A stretch of DNA of 64,000 bases from Membranipora membranacea (GCA_914767715.1 OU612073.1:5580001-5644000); one strand, 5' to 3'; shown: positions 51,201 through 62,895, numbered from the stretch's first letter. Made by a program: numbers and translations. The notes: generated by a model not told the origin, from the sequence alone.

Positions 51201-52271
51201 AACTAATATACTATCAAAGTTCACTCCTGTAGATCAACAGTCTGGAATGTTTTGTTTGGAGGTGTTGAGTCTACATACAAAGTCTTCATTCGTTCTAATA
51301 TCTGATCAATTGCCTCAGAAACAATGGGTGTTGTGATTGGCATCGGGCCTCGGGCAATTGGTATTTTAGCTTTGACAGGGACACATATTCAACCTAAAAA
51401 CCCTGTAATGCATCTTGCATAGCTTCAATTGTTGACCTAATCTAATCCGCCCTGAGGTGCTGAGGCACTTAATAGTGGGTGTAGTTAAGCCATCAAATTA
51501 TATAACAAAAATGGTGTTATCATTGATTGGCAGTGCACACACAAGGTTTAATAGGACTACCTGTGTTTTGATACTACGAGTTTGTATAAAGGGAGTTTCC
51601 CTCACTTCATGTTAAACTTGACAAAGCCTTACCCATATGTTCAAAATTAAATTAATTTTTGTTGTAATGGATGCAAACCTCAAAGTTCCTGTTATTAGTT
51701 ATGCGTCGAATTTGAGTGGTTTTTTCATTTTATTTCTAAATATCTTGCTCTGTCTTCGCTAAATACTAGATTTGTTTCACCCCATTTGCAACTTAGACCC
51801 TTACTGTGGGCATTCCAAGAAAACAGAATATTTTCATCCATGACCAGTTGATATGACATATTACACGCTGATGTCTGCACTTGAATCGAGAAAAATACGA
51901 TAGGGTCTCAAACTTTACAATTTCTTGGGAGTTTGAAGTTGCTATGCTATCTATATTGATCATTAAATGATAGAGGGATGAATCAAGTTGAAGTCAAGTT
52001 GAATTCATATTACAGGTGTTGCCACAGTGTAATGATTTGCTTATTATTATCCTACTTCAAATATAACTGGGCCTAAACTACCTAACTTACCGGTATTGTA
52101 ATAATCAGTTGGTGACTGACGGCAGCTTTCTAATCTACCCCTATAATTGTAGCGGGGGCAGTAATCTGCAGTCATTTTGGCGTTATTATCATAGTCTAAG
52201 ATGCTAGTGCGCAACAATAAATCACATGATTTTGTTGAAGATGCTGGGGTAGGAGGAGGGACTGAATACAT
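39293..52271 (-). CDS. LRRIQ3: LRRIQ3-like protein (leucine-rich repeats, IQ motifs, coiled coil)
   Basis: Eighteen exons, about 1,160 residues: 52091-52271, 49788-49991, 49173-49396, 48097-48258, 47488-47652, 46820-46980, 45813-46023, 45390-45663, 44871-44993, 44578-44728, 43605-43931, 42921-43247, 42453-42630, 41986-42079, 40916-41080, 40368-40523, 40017-40178, 39293-39520. LRRs are in exons 3-4 (ILTLDNNYLENIDDL, LIKLDIHSNQ, LQILTLYDSP); the cap WSLKALDNHVVSDEEII in exon 5 is the strongest LRRIQ3 signature. IQ motifs lie in exons 6 and 7 (AAITIQRGWRDYKG). A charged coiled-coil tail (KERKELAKDRVKAYHEEKR, SVSKALLRHDRQL) fills exons 13-18. All phases match except exon 9 to exon 10, where the donor (44871) gives phase 1 but exon 10 opens in phase 0; a missed donor or small exon is likely. 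LRRIQ3 relatives bind calmodulin and are linked to cilia and testis. Confidence 0.82.
40690..40855 (+). mobile_element. Short interspersed repeat, family 2, copy 1
   Basis: Contains a B-box-like GGGTGCGAATCCCACTGCAG and shares CAGGCAGGTCGGA.CACAC and CAGTGGGAT, in opposite orientation, with the copy at 48955-49060. It is intronic in the LRRIQ3-like gene. A tRNA origin is plausible, not shown. Confidence 0.6.
46033..46205. repeat. Direct duplication of about 60 bp
   Basis: TCACATTCTATCATACATG...AAACTGGACTGATATG at 46033 recurs with few changes at 46148, beside the TTAA MITE. Confidence 0.6.
46248..46623. mobile_element. TTAA-flanked MITE, copy 2
   Basis: Same ends, length and sequence as 35498-35874 with only scattered differences; TTAA at 46244-46247 and 46624-46627. 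It lies in the intron between exons 6 and 7 of the LRRIQ3-like gene. Confidence 0.88.
48955..49060 (-). mobile_element. Short interspersed repeat, family 2, copy 2
   Basis: Inverted relative to the copy at 40690-40855; shared core is GGCAGGCAGGTCGGAACACAC and CCAGTAGT...GACCGCAGTGGGAT. Confidence 0.55.
49992..52090. other. First intron of the LRRIQ3-like gene
   Basis: About 2.1 kb. Apart from the candidate exon at 51221-51369 nothing else is recognised. Confidence 0.45.
51221..51369 (-). CDS. Candidate alternative terminal exon
   Basis: A minus-strand stretch of 49 codons with coding-like composition (ARGPMPITTPIVSEAID, then KTLYVDSTPPNKTF) ends in TGA at 51221. An AG at 51370-51371 (minus) opens it in phase 1, matching the phase-1 donor at 52091. 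Joining 52091-52271 to this exon gives a 109-residue protein without a stop. It could be an alternative 3' end of the LRRIQ3-like transcript, a separate small gene, or an old exon. The acceptor tract is not very pyrimidine-rich. Confidence 0.35.
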
Positions 52272-52712
52272 CGTGAGAGAGAATCGATTATAGTAGTACC
52301 AGTGGCCACCAGTGGTCTACCTAATGTTCTCAATCCGAGTGATAATACCACCTGGATGATATTGTGTGCTAAAATAGATAAGTAATAAAGTGATATTCCT
52401 CCAAAAGTGGTGAGGTCATACTGGTGTGCCAGATTCTAACTCCTTGTTCTAGCTACTATGAGACAAAGCACCAGAAGATGTGGTTTCATTAATGGAAACA
52501 GCCAAATTACCAAGCCAGTCTCACCAAACTATATATAGTTAACAGTAATGTTACAATAGGACGAGTCAAAACAAAGTTTGATATTACTAGAATATCTCCG
52601 CCGTTATGGTAAAAGCAAATTTAAGACTTGGAAAATGAAAAGGATCATGATATTTATCCATAGCTATTAGGTTAATTTCTATATTTTGACTGTTTAAATT
52701 TACTTGGCAATG

Positions 52713-52885
52713 TGCTCTCCTAAGTATCTACCCTATAGTCTGGTGGGAGGAGATAAGATCTAGAAGAATTTTTAACAACCTTAGCCGCGAGGAAAGACAG
52801 TCTGCTGAGTACGAAGACAGACTGATTGCCAGTTATGTGGGTGTTCTGAGGAATTCGGAGGATACCTTCATAACAGGCTCCTCAT
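52713..52885. repeat. Interspersed repeat shared with 57100-57290
   Basis: Both begin GTGCTCTCCTA, contain CCTATAG.CTG, GAGGAAAGA, GAAGACAGACTGA and GAGGAATT, and end near ATACC.TCATAACAGG. They are diverged copies in the same orientation. Confidence 0.6.
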
Positions 52886-54131
52886 GATCACAGTTCTTCC
52901 TAAAATTATGTATCATTTCGTCACACTTCAAAATTATCTAATTTCTTGGAAAAGTCAGAACAGCCAGTATGTAAGTTGTCTGTTTGATAATGGAGTTTGA
53001 CAGATCACAGACAAACATAATATTATTCCGAGGAAATTTTCACAAATTATAACTTGATGCGTAACCATTAAAACAAGCAGCAATGTTTAGAAGTTTACGT
53101 CTACCTATACAAATGACTTTTGTTTGGTTAATGAAGAAATGATTCAGAAAAAACACCATACATAATTATTTAGGGTGGATACTTGCGTTTTAGAACAGAC
53201 TTAGTGCGTGTGATTTTTGTATCCATCAGCGCAGTTAAGGACACTCTGATTGCGTCCGAGTTTATTCTACACCAAATTGCTCTGCTTCTGATTGATTTGG
53301 GGTTACAATGTAGACCAAAATATTTCAACTGCAGTAGCTTGAAATATTTGATCGTAAAGAACAATCTTTTTTGATAACTATTGATGAAAGTTCCTCACTA
53401 CTTCCCAACCGGTGATGGAATTAGATACTTGAGGTGAGGCCACGAACTCTCTCAAATTTCAACTAATTATTGCCGATAAGATTTCATACTAATATCAACC
53501 TGCCACATAAAAATGTCCGTCTGAAATACATACTAATGATTTTGGGTTTAATCCTCCTCAGCCAAGCTAAACCATAATAGGTGTATATTGCATAAAAAGA
53601 GTTTATACCAAAAAGTGAAAGAATATTTAGCACCTGATATGCTTGGGTGAAACACTCAAAGTGTGAAACGTTTTGTTCAATTAACTTGAAAAGTTGAAAA
53701 GTAAATCTAAAGTAAACAACAATGTTTAATACCTCGGAAGGCAAGGATAGAGTTGATACCTCTCTGAACATCAATGGAAGTAATGGTCAGTCAGAGAACC
53801 ACCCAGCATAAGTATCAGTGGATAGTGTACTTAAAGTATGTCTTACAGCTCTATTGTCATGATCGTTGTGTGTCCCAGCCCAAGCCAGACAGCCACCAGT
53901 CTGCAATAATTTGCACCAGCGCCACTAGAAATACATTCAGCGAACTTTCTGGGGAAAGATCTGTTTTCAGCTTTCTGTTTAATTTGTCATCATTGAACTG
54001 TTGTCAATTAAATTCAAAAACTTTACCAAATTATGCCCAAACTACCAGTCACACACAATTCGGATACAAGAGAACATCTTACTAACACTGATAAGATTGA
54101 ACTGATACACTACAGGGTCAAACAGGTGTAA

Positions 54132-54188
54132 AAGAAAATGAGAAGGAGCAGTTATGATAATATTATAACTGTTTCTTCTCATTTTCTT
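54132..54188. repeat. Near-perfect hairpin of 57 bp
   Basis: AAGAAAATGAGAAGGAGCAG and its near-exact reverse complement surround a short AT loop. The arms differ at about two positions. Confidence 0.8.
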
Positions 54189-55175
54189 GCATATTAAGTA
54201 AGTAAGTAATTTATCTTAACCCTCGCCAATGTGTTGGGTCTGATTGGTGAGGAGAAGCTCCCCACCCACATATCATAGCTATCAGATCTATCTTAACCCT
54301 AGTACGCTGTCATTTAAAAAAGTATGGATAGGATGTGTTTGTATTTGACCAAGGAGTGTGATAATCAAGTTTGAATATGAGTGATTGGTGAAAACCGTCA
54401 TTCCGAGTAACAAGATCGGTTGAATCAATCAAGATTGTGATTATGAAAGCTAAGACATTAATAGATCACAGCATCTATCATCGCCTAAATACCAAACATT
54501 TGCAATATCCCTCCGCCACCACAGAGGGAACATACTTGTTCTACATCTATCATGGGTTAAGAAAATTCATAATTGTATTGTATATGTAATAGTAATACAG
54601 TAGCATCATAAAAAACCGATTGGATAACAAATATCACATCTAGATAGTAGGGGTGTGATATCAATGCCTCTCTTGGGCACTGATAATTCACCAAGCATGA
54701 TACGTCATGATTACATGCTGTCGCTTCACTAAGTATTCAACCGTTTGATACAGCTACTATTGATGAACTATTTGTCTACTGACTTCTTTTGAGAACCAAC
54801 TATTGTTCCAAAACAGGCCATTGCCGCTAGTCCATTGTGGCAAAGTTATCTATCTCATTTGTGAACATATCATGTTAATCCTCAAATAAACATCATCTTT
54901 TCTTCAGAACTGCAGCTATGAATTGAATTTCGGTGGTGTTCAGGGTAGTTCAGGGTAGTATTATATCACTTCATCATTGACTTTACTTTTGACATTACTG
55001 TAATGTACTATTTGCAATTTTGATAGTTTTAGGAACAGGTTTGATCTTCTTTTTCAGTATGGGAAAGGCAAACTCCCACAACAAACACTTTTGTCTACTA
55101 GTAGGGTTTTCATTTGTTTCAATTTCATCGTTATGTTGGATAAAGTATGACAAACTCTAATAACAGGATGATATA

Positions 55176-55683
55176 GACAGTTTTCTGAGCTCTTATTTAG
55201 GCCTCAAATTGGAGTTGTCCTCTCTCCAGTTTGGTACTTTTAACCCGAGCTGCATAGGAAAAACGTGCTGAAAAGAGGGTTACCTTGAAAACCGCTCATA
55301 ATAGGATAGAAACTATTTTTGATTCAGAATCTGCAACATTGAAAACTCATATGGACATAGTTTGGGAAATAATTTTAGTATTTGGATAGTCAATTATAGC
55401 ATTTTCTGCCTGTTTTGCAGACAATTTGGCAGAATATTTCATGAGTTTCGTCACTTAAATTAAGATTTATCAACATTCAAGCCTCCAATGATATGGAGAT
55501 CCTGCCTCACAGGGTTTTCAATGGTGTAGACTCTGAATCAAAAATAATTTTTATCCTAACATAAGCGGTTTTCAAAATTACCCTCTTTCAGCAGGTTTTT
55601 CCTATGCGACGTGAGTTAAAAGTACCAAACTGGAGTGAGGACAACTCCGAATTGAGGCATAAAGAAGAGCCCAGAAAACTGTC
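55176..55683. mobile_element. Foldback MITE with long inverted repeats, TA flanks
   Basis: Arms of about 165 bp (beginning GACAGTTTTCTGAGCTCTT) pair with the right end (AGAGCCCAGAAAACTGTC). TA flanks both ends (55174-55175, 55684-55685). No coding capacity in its 508 bp. Confidence 0.85.
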
Positions 55684-55757
55684 TATTGTCTGCCAAAAAA
55701 AATAGTGCATATAAACTGCTATACCCAAATAAACACCACAGGTAGTTGTCAAAACAT

Positions 55758-55763
55758 TTTATT
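55758..55763 (-). terminator. Poly(A) signal of the six-Cys peptide gene
   Basis: AATAAA on the minus strand about 35 nt past the TAA at 55797-55799. Confidence 0.6.
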
Positions 55764-55796
55764 CAGAGATTTATGTTTTAGATGAGAACCACAGAT

Positions 55797-56406
55797 TTAT
55801 GATTGACAAAAGCAATTTCCTGCGAAACACATCGAGTCTGGTGTATTACATGGTCCAGCACAATGTGTTGCATCAGCACAACCAACCATAATATTCCTCC
55901 ATGTGCCTGCCCCACTCACCACTAAAACAGACAACATGATTTTTTATTGAGATTATGTTTGAATAAGATCAAGGCATGTGAAATGGATCAGCATAGCAAA
56001 CAAACTGAAATGTAAATGAATATGATGTACTCATGATCTTTGTTCTTTATTCCTCTTTGGGCAGAACCTTGGATTCTTCTGTTAAATTCCCGATATTTAA
56101 TTTCAGTTTAAATATGGTTGGAATGTTTTGAAGCCACGGCGTTCATTCTTTGAGGCAGAAAAGGAACATTAAACAATAGGAGAGTGCAAAGTTCTTTATT
56201 GCGATCAGCGCTTCGTGCACTGCTGTCCAGGAAAGCCGTATAGTATTGGTCTTATCACATTATAACCTATGTGTGAAAGATGTACATTTTTTCGCTAAGG
56301 TGGTGTGATTGTGATATCACTGTTGCAAATCAATTTTGTTTAGAATTTTTAAGTCCTCACCTGAAATCAGTACCAGCATAGCGACTACAAGTAACAGCTT
56401 GATCAT
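55797..56406 (-). CDS. Small secreted six-cysteine (CSalpha-beta-like) peptide
   Basis: Two exons, 56361-56406 and 55797-55921, join in phase 1 across a 439-bp GT-AG intron to encode 56 residues. Exon 1 is almost entirely a hydrophobic signal peptide starting at the ATG at 56406-56404. Exon 2 encodes the mature part, about 35-40 residues, with six Cys spaced C-x5-C-x3-C-x6-C-x4-C-x-C. The CxxxC plus CxC pair, with Gly two residues before the fifth Cys, is the signature of the cysteine-stabilised alpha-beta fold seen in invertebrate defensins and channel-blocking peptides. The mature part has little net positive charge, so antimicrobial or ion-channel activity is only inferred. An inhibitor-knot peptide is the alternative. 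An AATAAA follows the stop. It is too short for ordinary gene callers. Confidence 0.65.
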
Positions 56407-56660
56407 CTTCTTAATGGTTTGTTGCTATAAAAATAATACCAAACCAAGATTATTAACCAAGATAATAATATGGTCATCATCAATGGTAAACATGTGCTCA
56501 AAGACTATTGAAGTTAAGACAAAATACCACATTTCAAGAGACATGTGCTAATAGACAACGTTCTATGCAGATCTAGTGAGAATTTGCAGTTACAATAAAA
56601 ATGGTTTGACCTATGTCCTAACTATGACAAATTTGGCACTGCCACAGCCCTCAGTTTTAA

Positions 56661-57067
56661 ACCACTGCTGACACAGCTGGGCTTTGCCCAGCAGTGCCAC
56701 CAGTCAAAAATTTAAATAGAGAGTTGTGGCATCAAAACATCTAGCGAGTAGCTTTGAATGGAGTTATATGACCTCTCAAAATGTAAGGAGTATCTTCTTC
56801 CCCAGCCATCCAACATTATTGATGACATATGTTGAGGTTGACCAATCAGGTTGGATCTCAGCTAGATTTTAAAGGCACCTGATTGGTCAACCTCAATATA
56901 TGACATCACTAATGGTGGATGGCTGGGAAAGAAGGTACTCCTTGAATTTTGAGAGCTCATATAACTCCATTCAAAGCTACTGGCTAGATGTTTTGATGCC
57001 ACAACTCTCTATTTAAATTTTTGACTGGTGGCTATGCTGGGCAAAGCCCAGCTGTGGCAGCAGTGGT
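56661..57067. mobile_element. Foldback MITE with TTAA flanks
   Basis: A hairpin of about 407 bp: arms of about 185 bp begin ACCACTGCTG and end CAGCAGTGGT, with TTAA at 56657-56660 and 57068-57071. A nested 18-bp palindrome (GCTGGGCTTTGCCCAGC) lies near each end, and a second inverted pair, GGTTGACCAATC/GATTGGTCAACC, lies near the centre. It lies upstream of the six-Cys peptide gene. Confidence 0.88.
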
Positions 57068-57732
57068 TTAAGGATATTGTCTGATTTTTCTTACCAGTGT
57101 GCTCTCCTATAGATATCTGTCCTATAGACTGAAGAGACAATTGAAGGAGGTTTTATATCAAACCTTACTCTGAGGAAAGATATTCTACTGGGTGCTAAAA
57201 CAGACTGAAGACTGAAGACAGACAGACTGAAGGCGTCCAGAGGAATTTGGATGCTGGATACCATCATAACAGGGTTATCAAACATCCATTCAGATAACTA
57301 TGTCACAGTTAAGCTCAGTGGTAAAACATCAATTATACATACTGATTTATCATTTTCGACAACTTTTCTGTGAGAGGGCTTCTCCTCAGAAAATTTATTT
57401 TCTTATTTCTTGGCCAATGACATAGATTATCAGTACACAATCTTGGTTACTTGTCGACTCATTTGCTTCTAGTGCTGTCAAACAATCCATATATTCGACT
57501 CAGTAAAATCAATTATTTACATTCTATTTACAGACAGTCATATATTTATTCATATCATGTATTTATATAAGTGTATCTTATAGAGAAAATTTCACTGAAA
57601 GGGCTCACCTCAGAAAACTGTCTGCTTCAGTCTTGTTTGCCAAATATTCATATCATATTTTAGTATTCTTTTTTTCAGTAAACTTGTGAACTCGGCTTTC
57701 ATGGCCAATATTTCCCTTCCGATAACTGTTGA

Positions 57733-57960
57733 GGAGAGGTATACACCCGAGGGTGCTGGGGGCTGGAACAATCAACAATGAAAGCTCCCCCAGTGGGACT
57801 CGAACCCACAACTCCTGTGGCACTAATCGCCTGGCAGTGAATAGCAAGCGGGCTAACCGATTGCGCCATCTCACCATCCCCAAAAAAGAATGGGTCGATG
57901 GTGCTAATTAGATAGCCCGCTATTCACTACTCGGAGTTGTGTTCTCTCATCCCACGGCAC
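57733..57960 (-). mobile_element. tRNA-derived SINE, family 1, copy 2
   Basis: Minus strand: A box GATGGCGCAATCGGTTAG, B box GGGTTCGAGTCCCAC, then the same 3' tail as 8378-8600 (CCCCCAGCACCCTCGGGTG). This copy has better-preserved boxes than copy 1. Confidence 0.78.
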
Positions 57961-59109
57961 ATTCCAATCCACCATTGCCACCCGTACGTGTTAGGGTTAT
58001 TGGCCTTACATGGCCCATTGCTGGGACCCGTTGTAGTAGGTTTGTCATATCGTGATTCTTATGGTGATAAGTTGTGTTCACTAGTCTTTAAAGCTGGATG
58101 ATATCATTGTCATTCCTACTGGCAAAATTTTGTCAGGAAGAGTAGAAAAATAACTAATAGCAATATTGTAATTATAATTATAAAATAGGAATAATTATAA
58201 TGTTAATTAGAGTAATAATAATAATAATAATTAAAATTTTAGATGTTCTTTTATTATATCTTCAAATTGGTTCTAAAAGAACTGATAGTGTTTAGATGTG
58301 ACAATTGACAACAAAGAAACCTCCCAATACTGTTGTCATAACTCAATTGTTATGGTGATAAGTTGTGTTCACTTGTCTTTAGAGCTGGATGATATCATTG
58401 TCATTCCTACTAGCAAATATTGTCAAGATGTGTAGAGAGATATGAAGGACTTAGGATACAAACAATTGCTGTTTGTAGTCACAACGCTGACTCAAATCTG
58501 GTTTTCACAATTTTGTATCTTCCTGCTCCCTTGTCTGCTTCTATCAATCTGTCTAATGATTAATCAAAATAATGTATGCAAATGGAATACAAAACATTTT
58601 AATACCACTTATTATTTTGGCTGCATCATAAAATATTGATCAATAATGTGGCGTTTTATTCAGACAACAAATAAAACACTGCTCTGCCAAAATATACAAG
58701 TAATGTTGAATAATGAAAAGAATAAAGTTATGCTGTCCAAAAAACTATATCCAAGGATACATACATATCATACTACAGCAAAAATTGTTCAATTAATCAT
58801 AGATATTTATAAAAAATTAACGCAAGCGTCTTACTTAGAGTTTTCATATTGTCGAGCAGTTTAATCTTGAAACCCCGCAGGGGCCGCATGTTTGTGATGC
58901 TGAAAATCAGTATTAAACCAACAAACCAAATAATGTGTAACAAAGCTTTTTAATCTAACAAACCTTTTAGCTGCATGTCAAGTATTGATCGATAATGCAA
59001 GTTCAAAATCGCTCCTTATTCACAAGACAAAGAATATTCATAATTTCCCTGAACATGTCTCTACAACACCATAACATTTACAATATAATTACAAATACTA
59101 TACAACAAA

Positions 59110-59515
59110 ATGATCTAAATCAAATTAAAATGAAATAAAATATAATGAAATGAAAGAATGAATGAAATGAATAGAAAAAAGCGATGCAATGCGATGCAAT
59201 GTGATGCAATGAAAATGCAATGAAAATGAAATGAAATAAAATAAAATAGAATAGAATGGAATAAAATGTAATAAAATAAAATAATAAAATAAATGAAATA
59301 GAAAAGAATAGAATAGAATAGATTCAAATAAAATATAATAAAATAAAATTATAAAATAAAATAAAATAGAATAGAATAGAATGAAATATAATTGAATAAA
59401 ACAATAAAATAAAATAAATGAAAAAGAATAGAATAGAATAGACTAAAATAAAATATAATAAAATAAAATTATAAAATAAAATAAAAATATAAGATAAAAA
59501 TATAAGATAAAAATT
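59110..59515. repeat. AAATA/GAATA pentamer microsatellite
   Basis: Hundreds of bases of AAATA-, GAATA- and GATGCAAT-type units with drifting composition. Confidence 0.9.
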
Positions 59516-60329
59516 AAGATGGTTCAATAATTCCTCGGCGGGTCCTGTTGGGTACGCTCGTCATGTATCCCCTTCTCATGGCAAATGAGAGCACCATTGC
59601 ATCTCCTTCCTGTCCTCACAATTTTTGTCGAGGTTTCTTATCTTTCAGCAATCAGGCAGGCACCATGAACAGTTGCTTGCCCAGTGTTTTCACTTTGCTG
59701 TAGTATGAACAGCTATTATGTTTTGAAATCTTGGTAATTTTGCCTACTTATTGGCATATAGACCATTCTCTTCACCCAACCTTGTCTTTAGAGATGGATT
59801 TTTTACAGATAGACATTGAATAACTTGCAGGCTCCGCCTTTGATTATCATGTATCAGTTTACAATATCGTGAAAGTATTTTTTATTGACATCATATATTT
59901 AAATATATGTTCAGATGTTACAACAAAGAATCCTCCCAACACTGTTGTCATACATGATCGATTATGGTGATAAGTAGTGTTCACTTGTCTTTAAAGCTGG
60001 AGGATATCAGTGTAATATCTGCTAGGAAAATGTTGTCAACCGTAGAGAAAAGATTGACATGGGAAACACTGGGGTCGTGGTTCCTTTGACCAATTCAAAC
60101 AAGGTCGTCAAAAACTTTTACCTTCCTGCTCCCTTGTCCACTAAGTCTGTCTAATGATTAATCAAAATAATGTATGCAAATGCGTTAAAATATGGGTTGC
60201 AAAACATTTTTATGTAACTTATTTCTTTGGCTGCATCATCAAATAATGATCAATAATGAGGCTTTTCTATTTGCACCAAATTTCAGACAACAACTAAAAT
60301 ACTCCTCTACCAATAAAAAGTAAGATGAA

Positions 60330-60540
60330 ATGAAATAAAAAAAGCAATGCAATGCAATGCAATGCAATGCAATGCAATGCAATGCAATGCAATGAAAATA
60401 AAATAAAACAAAATAGAATAAATTAAAATAGATTGAATTAAAATAAATTGAATGAAATTGAATGAAATTAAATTAGATCAAATTAATTTAAATTAAATTA
60501 CATTAAATTGAATTAATTAAATAAAACAGGTTAAAATACA
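60330..60540. repeat. (GCAAT)n and AAATT pentamer arrays
   Basis: About ten perfect GCAAT units (60343-60393), then degenerate AAATTA/GAATT pentamers. Confidence 0.9.
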
Positions 60541-62814
60541 AACAAGCAGATAAAATGTGACCGATAATTACCAACACTCTTTAGCACAATGATAATGAAC
60601 AAAAATTTGTGAAGAGATCAGTTTTTTGGGTAAAGTCTTGGTGCACTTACGTCTTTATAGAATTATAGAGTAATAGAATACAGCTTCAGATAATAATGCA
60701 GATGGTTCACTAATTCCTTGAGCTGGTGCTGTTGGGTGTGTATGTTATGTATCCTCTTCGCACTGTGATTGATAGCATTGCATCTTCTTCCTGTCCTTAC
60801 AATTTTTGTCGAGGTTTCCTGTCTTTCATCAATCAGGCAGGCAGGCACTGTGAACAGTTGCTTGGCCAGTTCTTTCACTTTGCTGTAGTATGAACAGCTA
60901 TTGTGGTCTGAAATCTTGGTTATTTTGCCTACTTATTGGCATAAAGACCATTCTTTTCACCCAACCTTGCCTTCAGAGCCGTTTTACAGATGGACATTGA
61001 ATAACTTGAATGCTCTGCCTTTCATTATCATGTATCAGTTTACAATATCGCGAAAGTATTTTTGAATGATATAAAAATGAGACATATAGTATCTTTCTCA
61101 TACAAAAAATTGGATTCTAATTATAACAAAACAAGGAAACCAGATGCTCACAGCTAGTAACAAACTATTAATTACAAATACACTGCGAGCTTCCTACTCA
61201 AGTTTAACAATGATACTTGATGCGCCGTCCTCTCCTCTTTTTACCTTGTCCCTTCTATCTTTTTTGACATTTGTCATTTTTTTGTTGATCTTGCGAGGCT
61301 CACAATGCATGGTTTCAAATTTCTCTTAGATGAGGACAACAATTATAAATAACAACAAAATTATGATTATTAAAATAATAATAATAATAAAAGTAATAAC
61401 AATCACTATAATAATAAGAAAATAAGAAGTTCTATGATCATTGTATTATATTCATTTTGGTTCTGATAGAGCTGATAGTATTTAGATGTAACAATTAAAA
61501 ACGAGTGTCTTACTTAAGATCTCCATACTGTCGAGCAGTGTAGTCTATAAACCCAGAATTAACCATGCAGGGGCCGCAATTTTTGTGACGCTGTGTTGAA
61601 AGCTCAAGTTCAGACTGAAAAACAGTATCAAACCAACCAAACAAATAATGTGTTGCAAAGCTTTTCAATCTAACTAATCTCTTTGACCGTGTGTCAAATA
61701 GTGATCACTTGTCTAAGTTTTAATTTGCTGCATATTTACAAAACAAAAACTTCTTGAACTTCCCCTAACAGTACTAGAAATATCATTGTCTTTGTCATAA
61801 GCCTTATGTTTTTCTTCTGTTGTAAATTTACAGATTTATTGACTCATTACCTTTAACTGTCCTATTTACCATAAAATAACAGATAAATGAGTGTGGAATC
61901 CTCATCAAATTTAGTCCTCTCACAAATTAAACCTGCCAAGTATCAATTGTGGAATTTTTTATCAATTACAAATGCATAGAAAATAAATATGAGCAACATC
62001 TGTTATCATTTACTTGATGTAGCCTACAGTGTAACACAACCTTATGGTATTAACATCTTCTGTGATTATTATTTTTATTTCAGTCCTTTTTCTTCCCATA
62101 TATTTTAATAACCAGAGTATTTTAAATTTTGAATGACATAACAATTCTTTATCCACCATGTCAAATTACTCTATTATACTTTTACCACATGTAGCCTAAC
62201 TAATGTTGATTTTTTTTGTCTGTCTCAGAATTCAACAAGTTGCCTTTAACTATCTGTTATTTGTATACTTTCAAGCCAGCCTCTATAAATAAATTAATGA
62301 ATAACTTTGTACACTTAATCCTGGGAAGGCTCTCTAAACCTGTTTGAAAACCAGGAAATCTAATAATATTGTTTCTCCCAATGTTTTGAGGTTATAGGTT
62401 ATGATATCTTTGACAGCGTAGCCGAGATCATACTGGTAATGGTACATCCTCAAGGGCATTGTCATATATCATTCTGCGTCCCAAGTTTTGACGGTGTGCT
62501 GATATCTTGTCATTCAAAATGTTCACAATTGAGGGATAAAGTTAGCACATACCCAGCAAAGATATATACTAACAAATATGTGACTTATCCTGACCAGAAT
62601 CATGCAACTGCGATGCTTTTAAAATGAGGGCAATGACCTGCAGCATATGGGTTAAAAAAAATGTGGGTTAAAATCGCAAGTTTTTGTCTCTATCGGAAGA
62701 CTGAGAAATAAAGGTGCCTTAAGGGCCCCCCCGCCATATTCGTACAAAGTACAAAATATGTCATTGATATACTCAGAAACAATATCATCATTTACATTTG
62801 CATCATTAAATGTA

Positions 62815-62895
62815 TAGTCAACATGTAGTCAACATGTAAGTCAACATGTAAGTCAACATGTAGTCAACATGTAAGTCAACATTTAAGTCAACATG
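62815..62895. repeat. 13-bp tandem repeat
   Basis: Seven copies of AGTCAACATGTA(A) with single-base length variation. Confidence 0.9.

Larger units (their letters stand above)
52272..55173. other. Intergenic, no supported gene
   Basis: Contains a repeat at about 52713-52885 related to 57100-57290 and a hairpin at 54132-54188. Open frames at 53170-53374, 53484-53774 and 53774-54085 show no domain or reliable exon structure. Confidence 0.45.
58030..61700. repeat. Diverged segmental repeats, units of about 1.6 kb
   Basis: TATGGTGATAAG(T)TGTGTTCAC...TTTAAAGCTGGATGATATC occurs at about 58065, 58355 and 59965. TAATGATTAATCAAAATAAT occurs at about 58555 and 60155. The TGTCCTCACAATTTTTGTCGAGGTTTC block occurs at about 59610 and 60795. 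A GTCGAGCAGT..CCGCAGGGGCCGCA block occurs at about 58850 and 61530. These point to tandem duplication followed by divergence. Confidence 0.75.

Noticed and set aside
53484-53774. Minus-strand frame of 96 codons with hydrophobic residues
   Set aside because: No domain, no signal peptide at an ATG, and no companion exons.
58442-58864. Two plus-strand frames with a hydrophobic start
   Set aside because: They lie in diverged segmental repeats and the corresponding repeat copy near 60.1 kb does not preserve the frame.
59115-59527. Long minus-strand frames rich in Phe, Ile and Tyr
   Set aside because: These are translations of the AAATA pentamer microsatellite.
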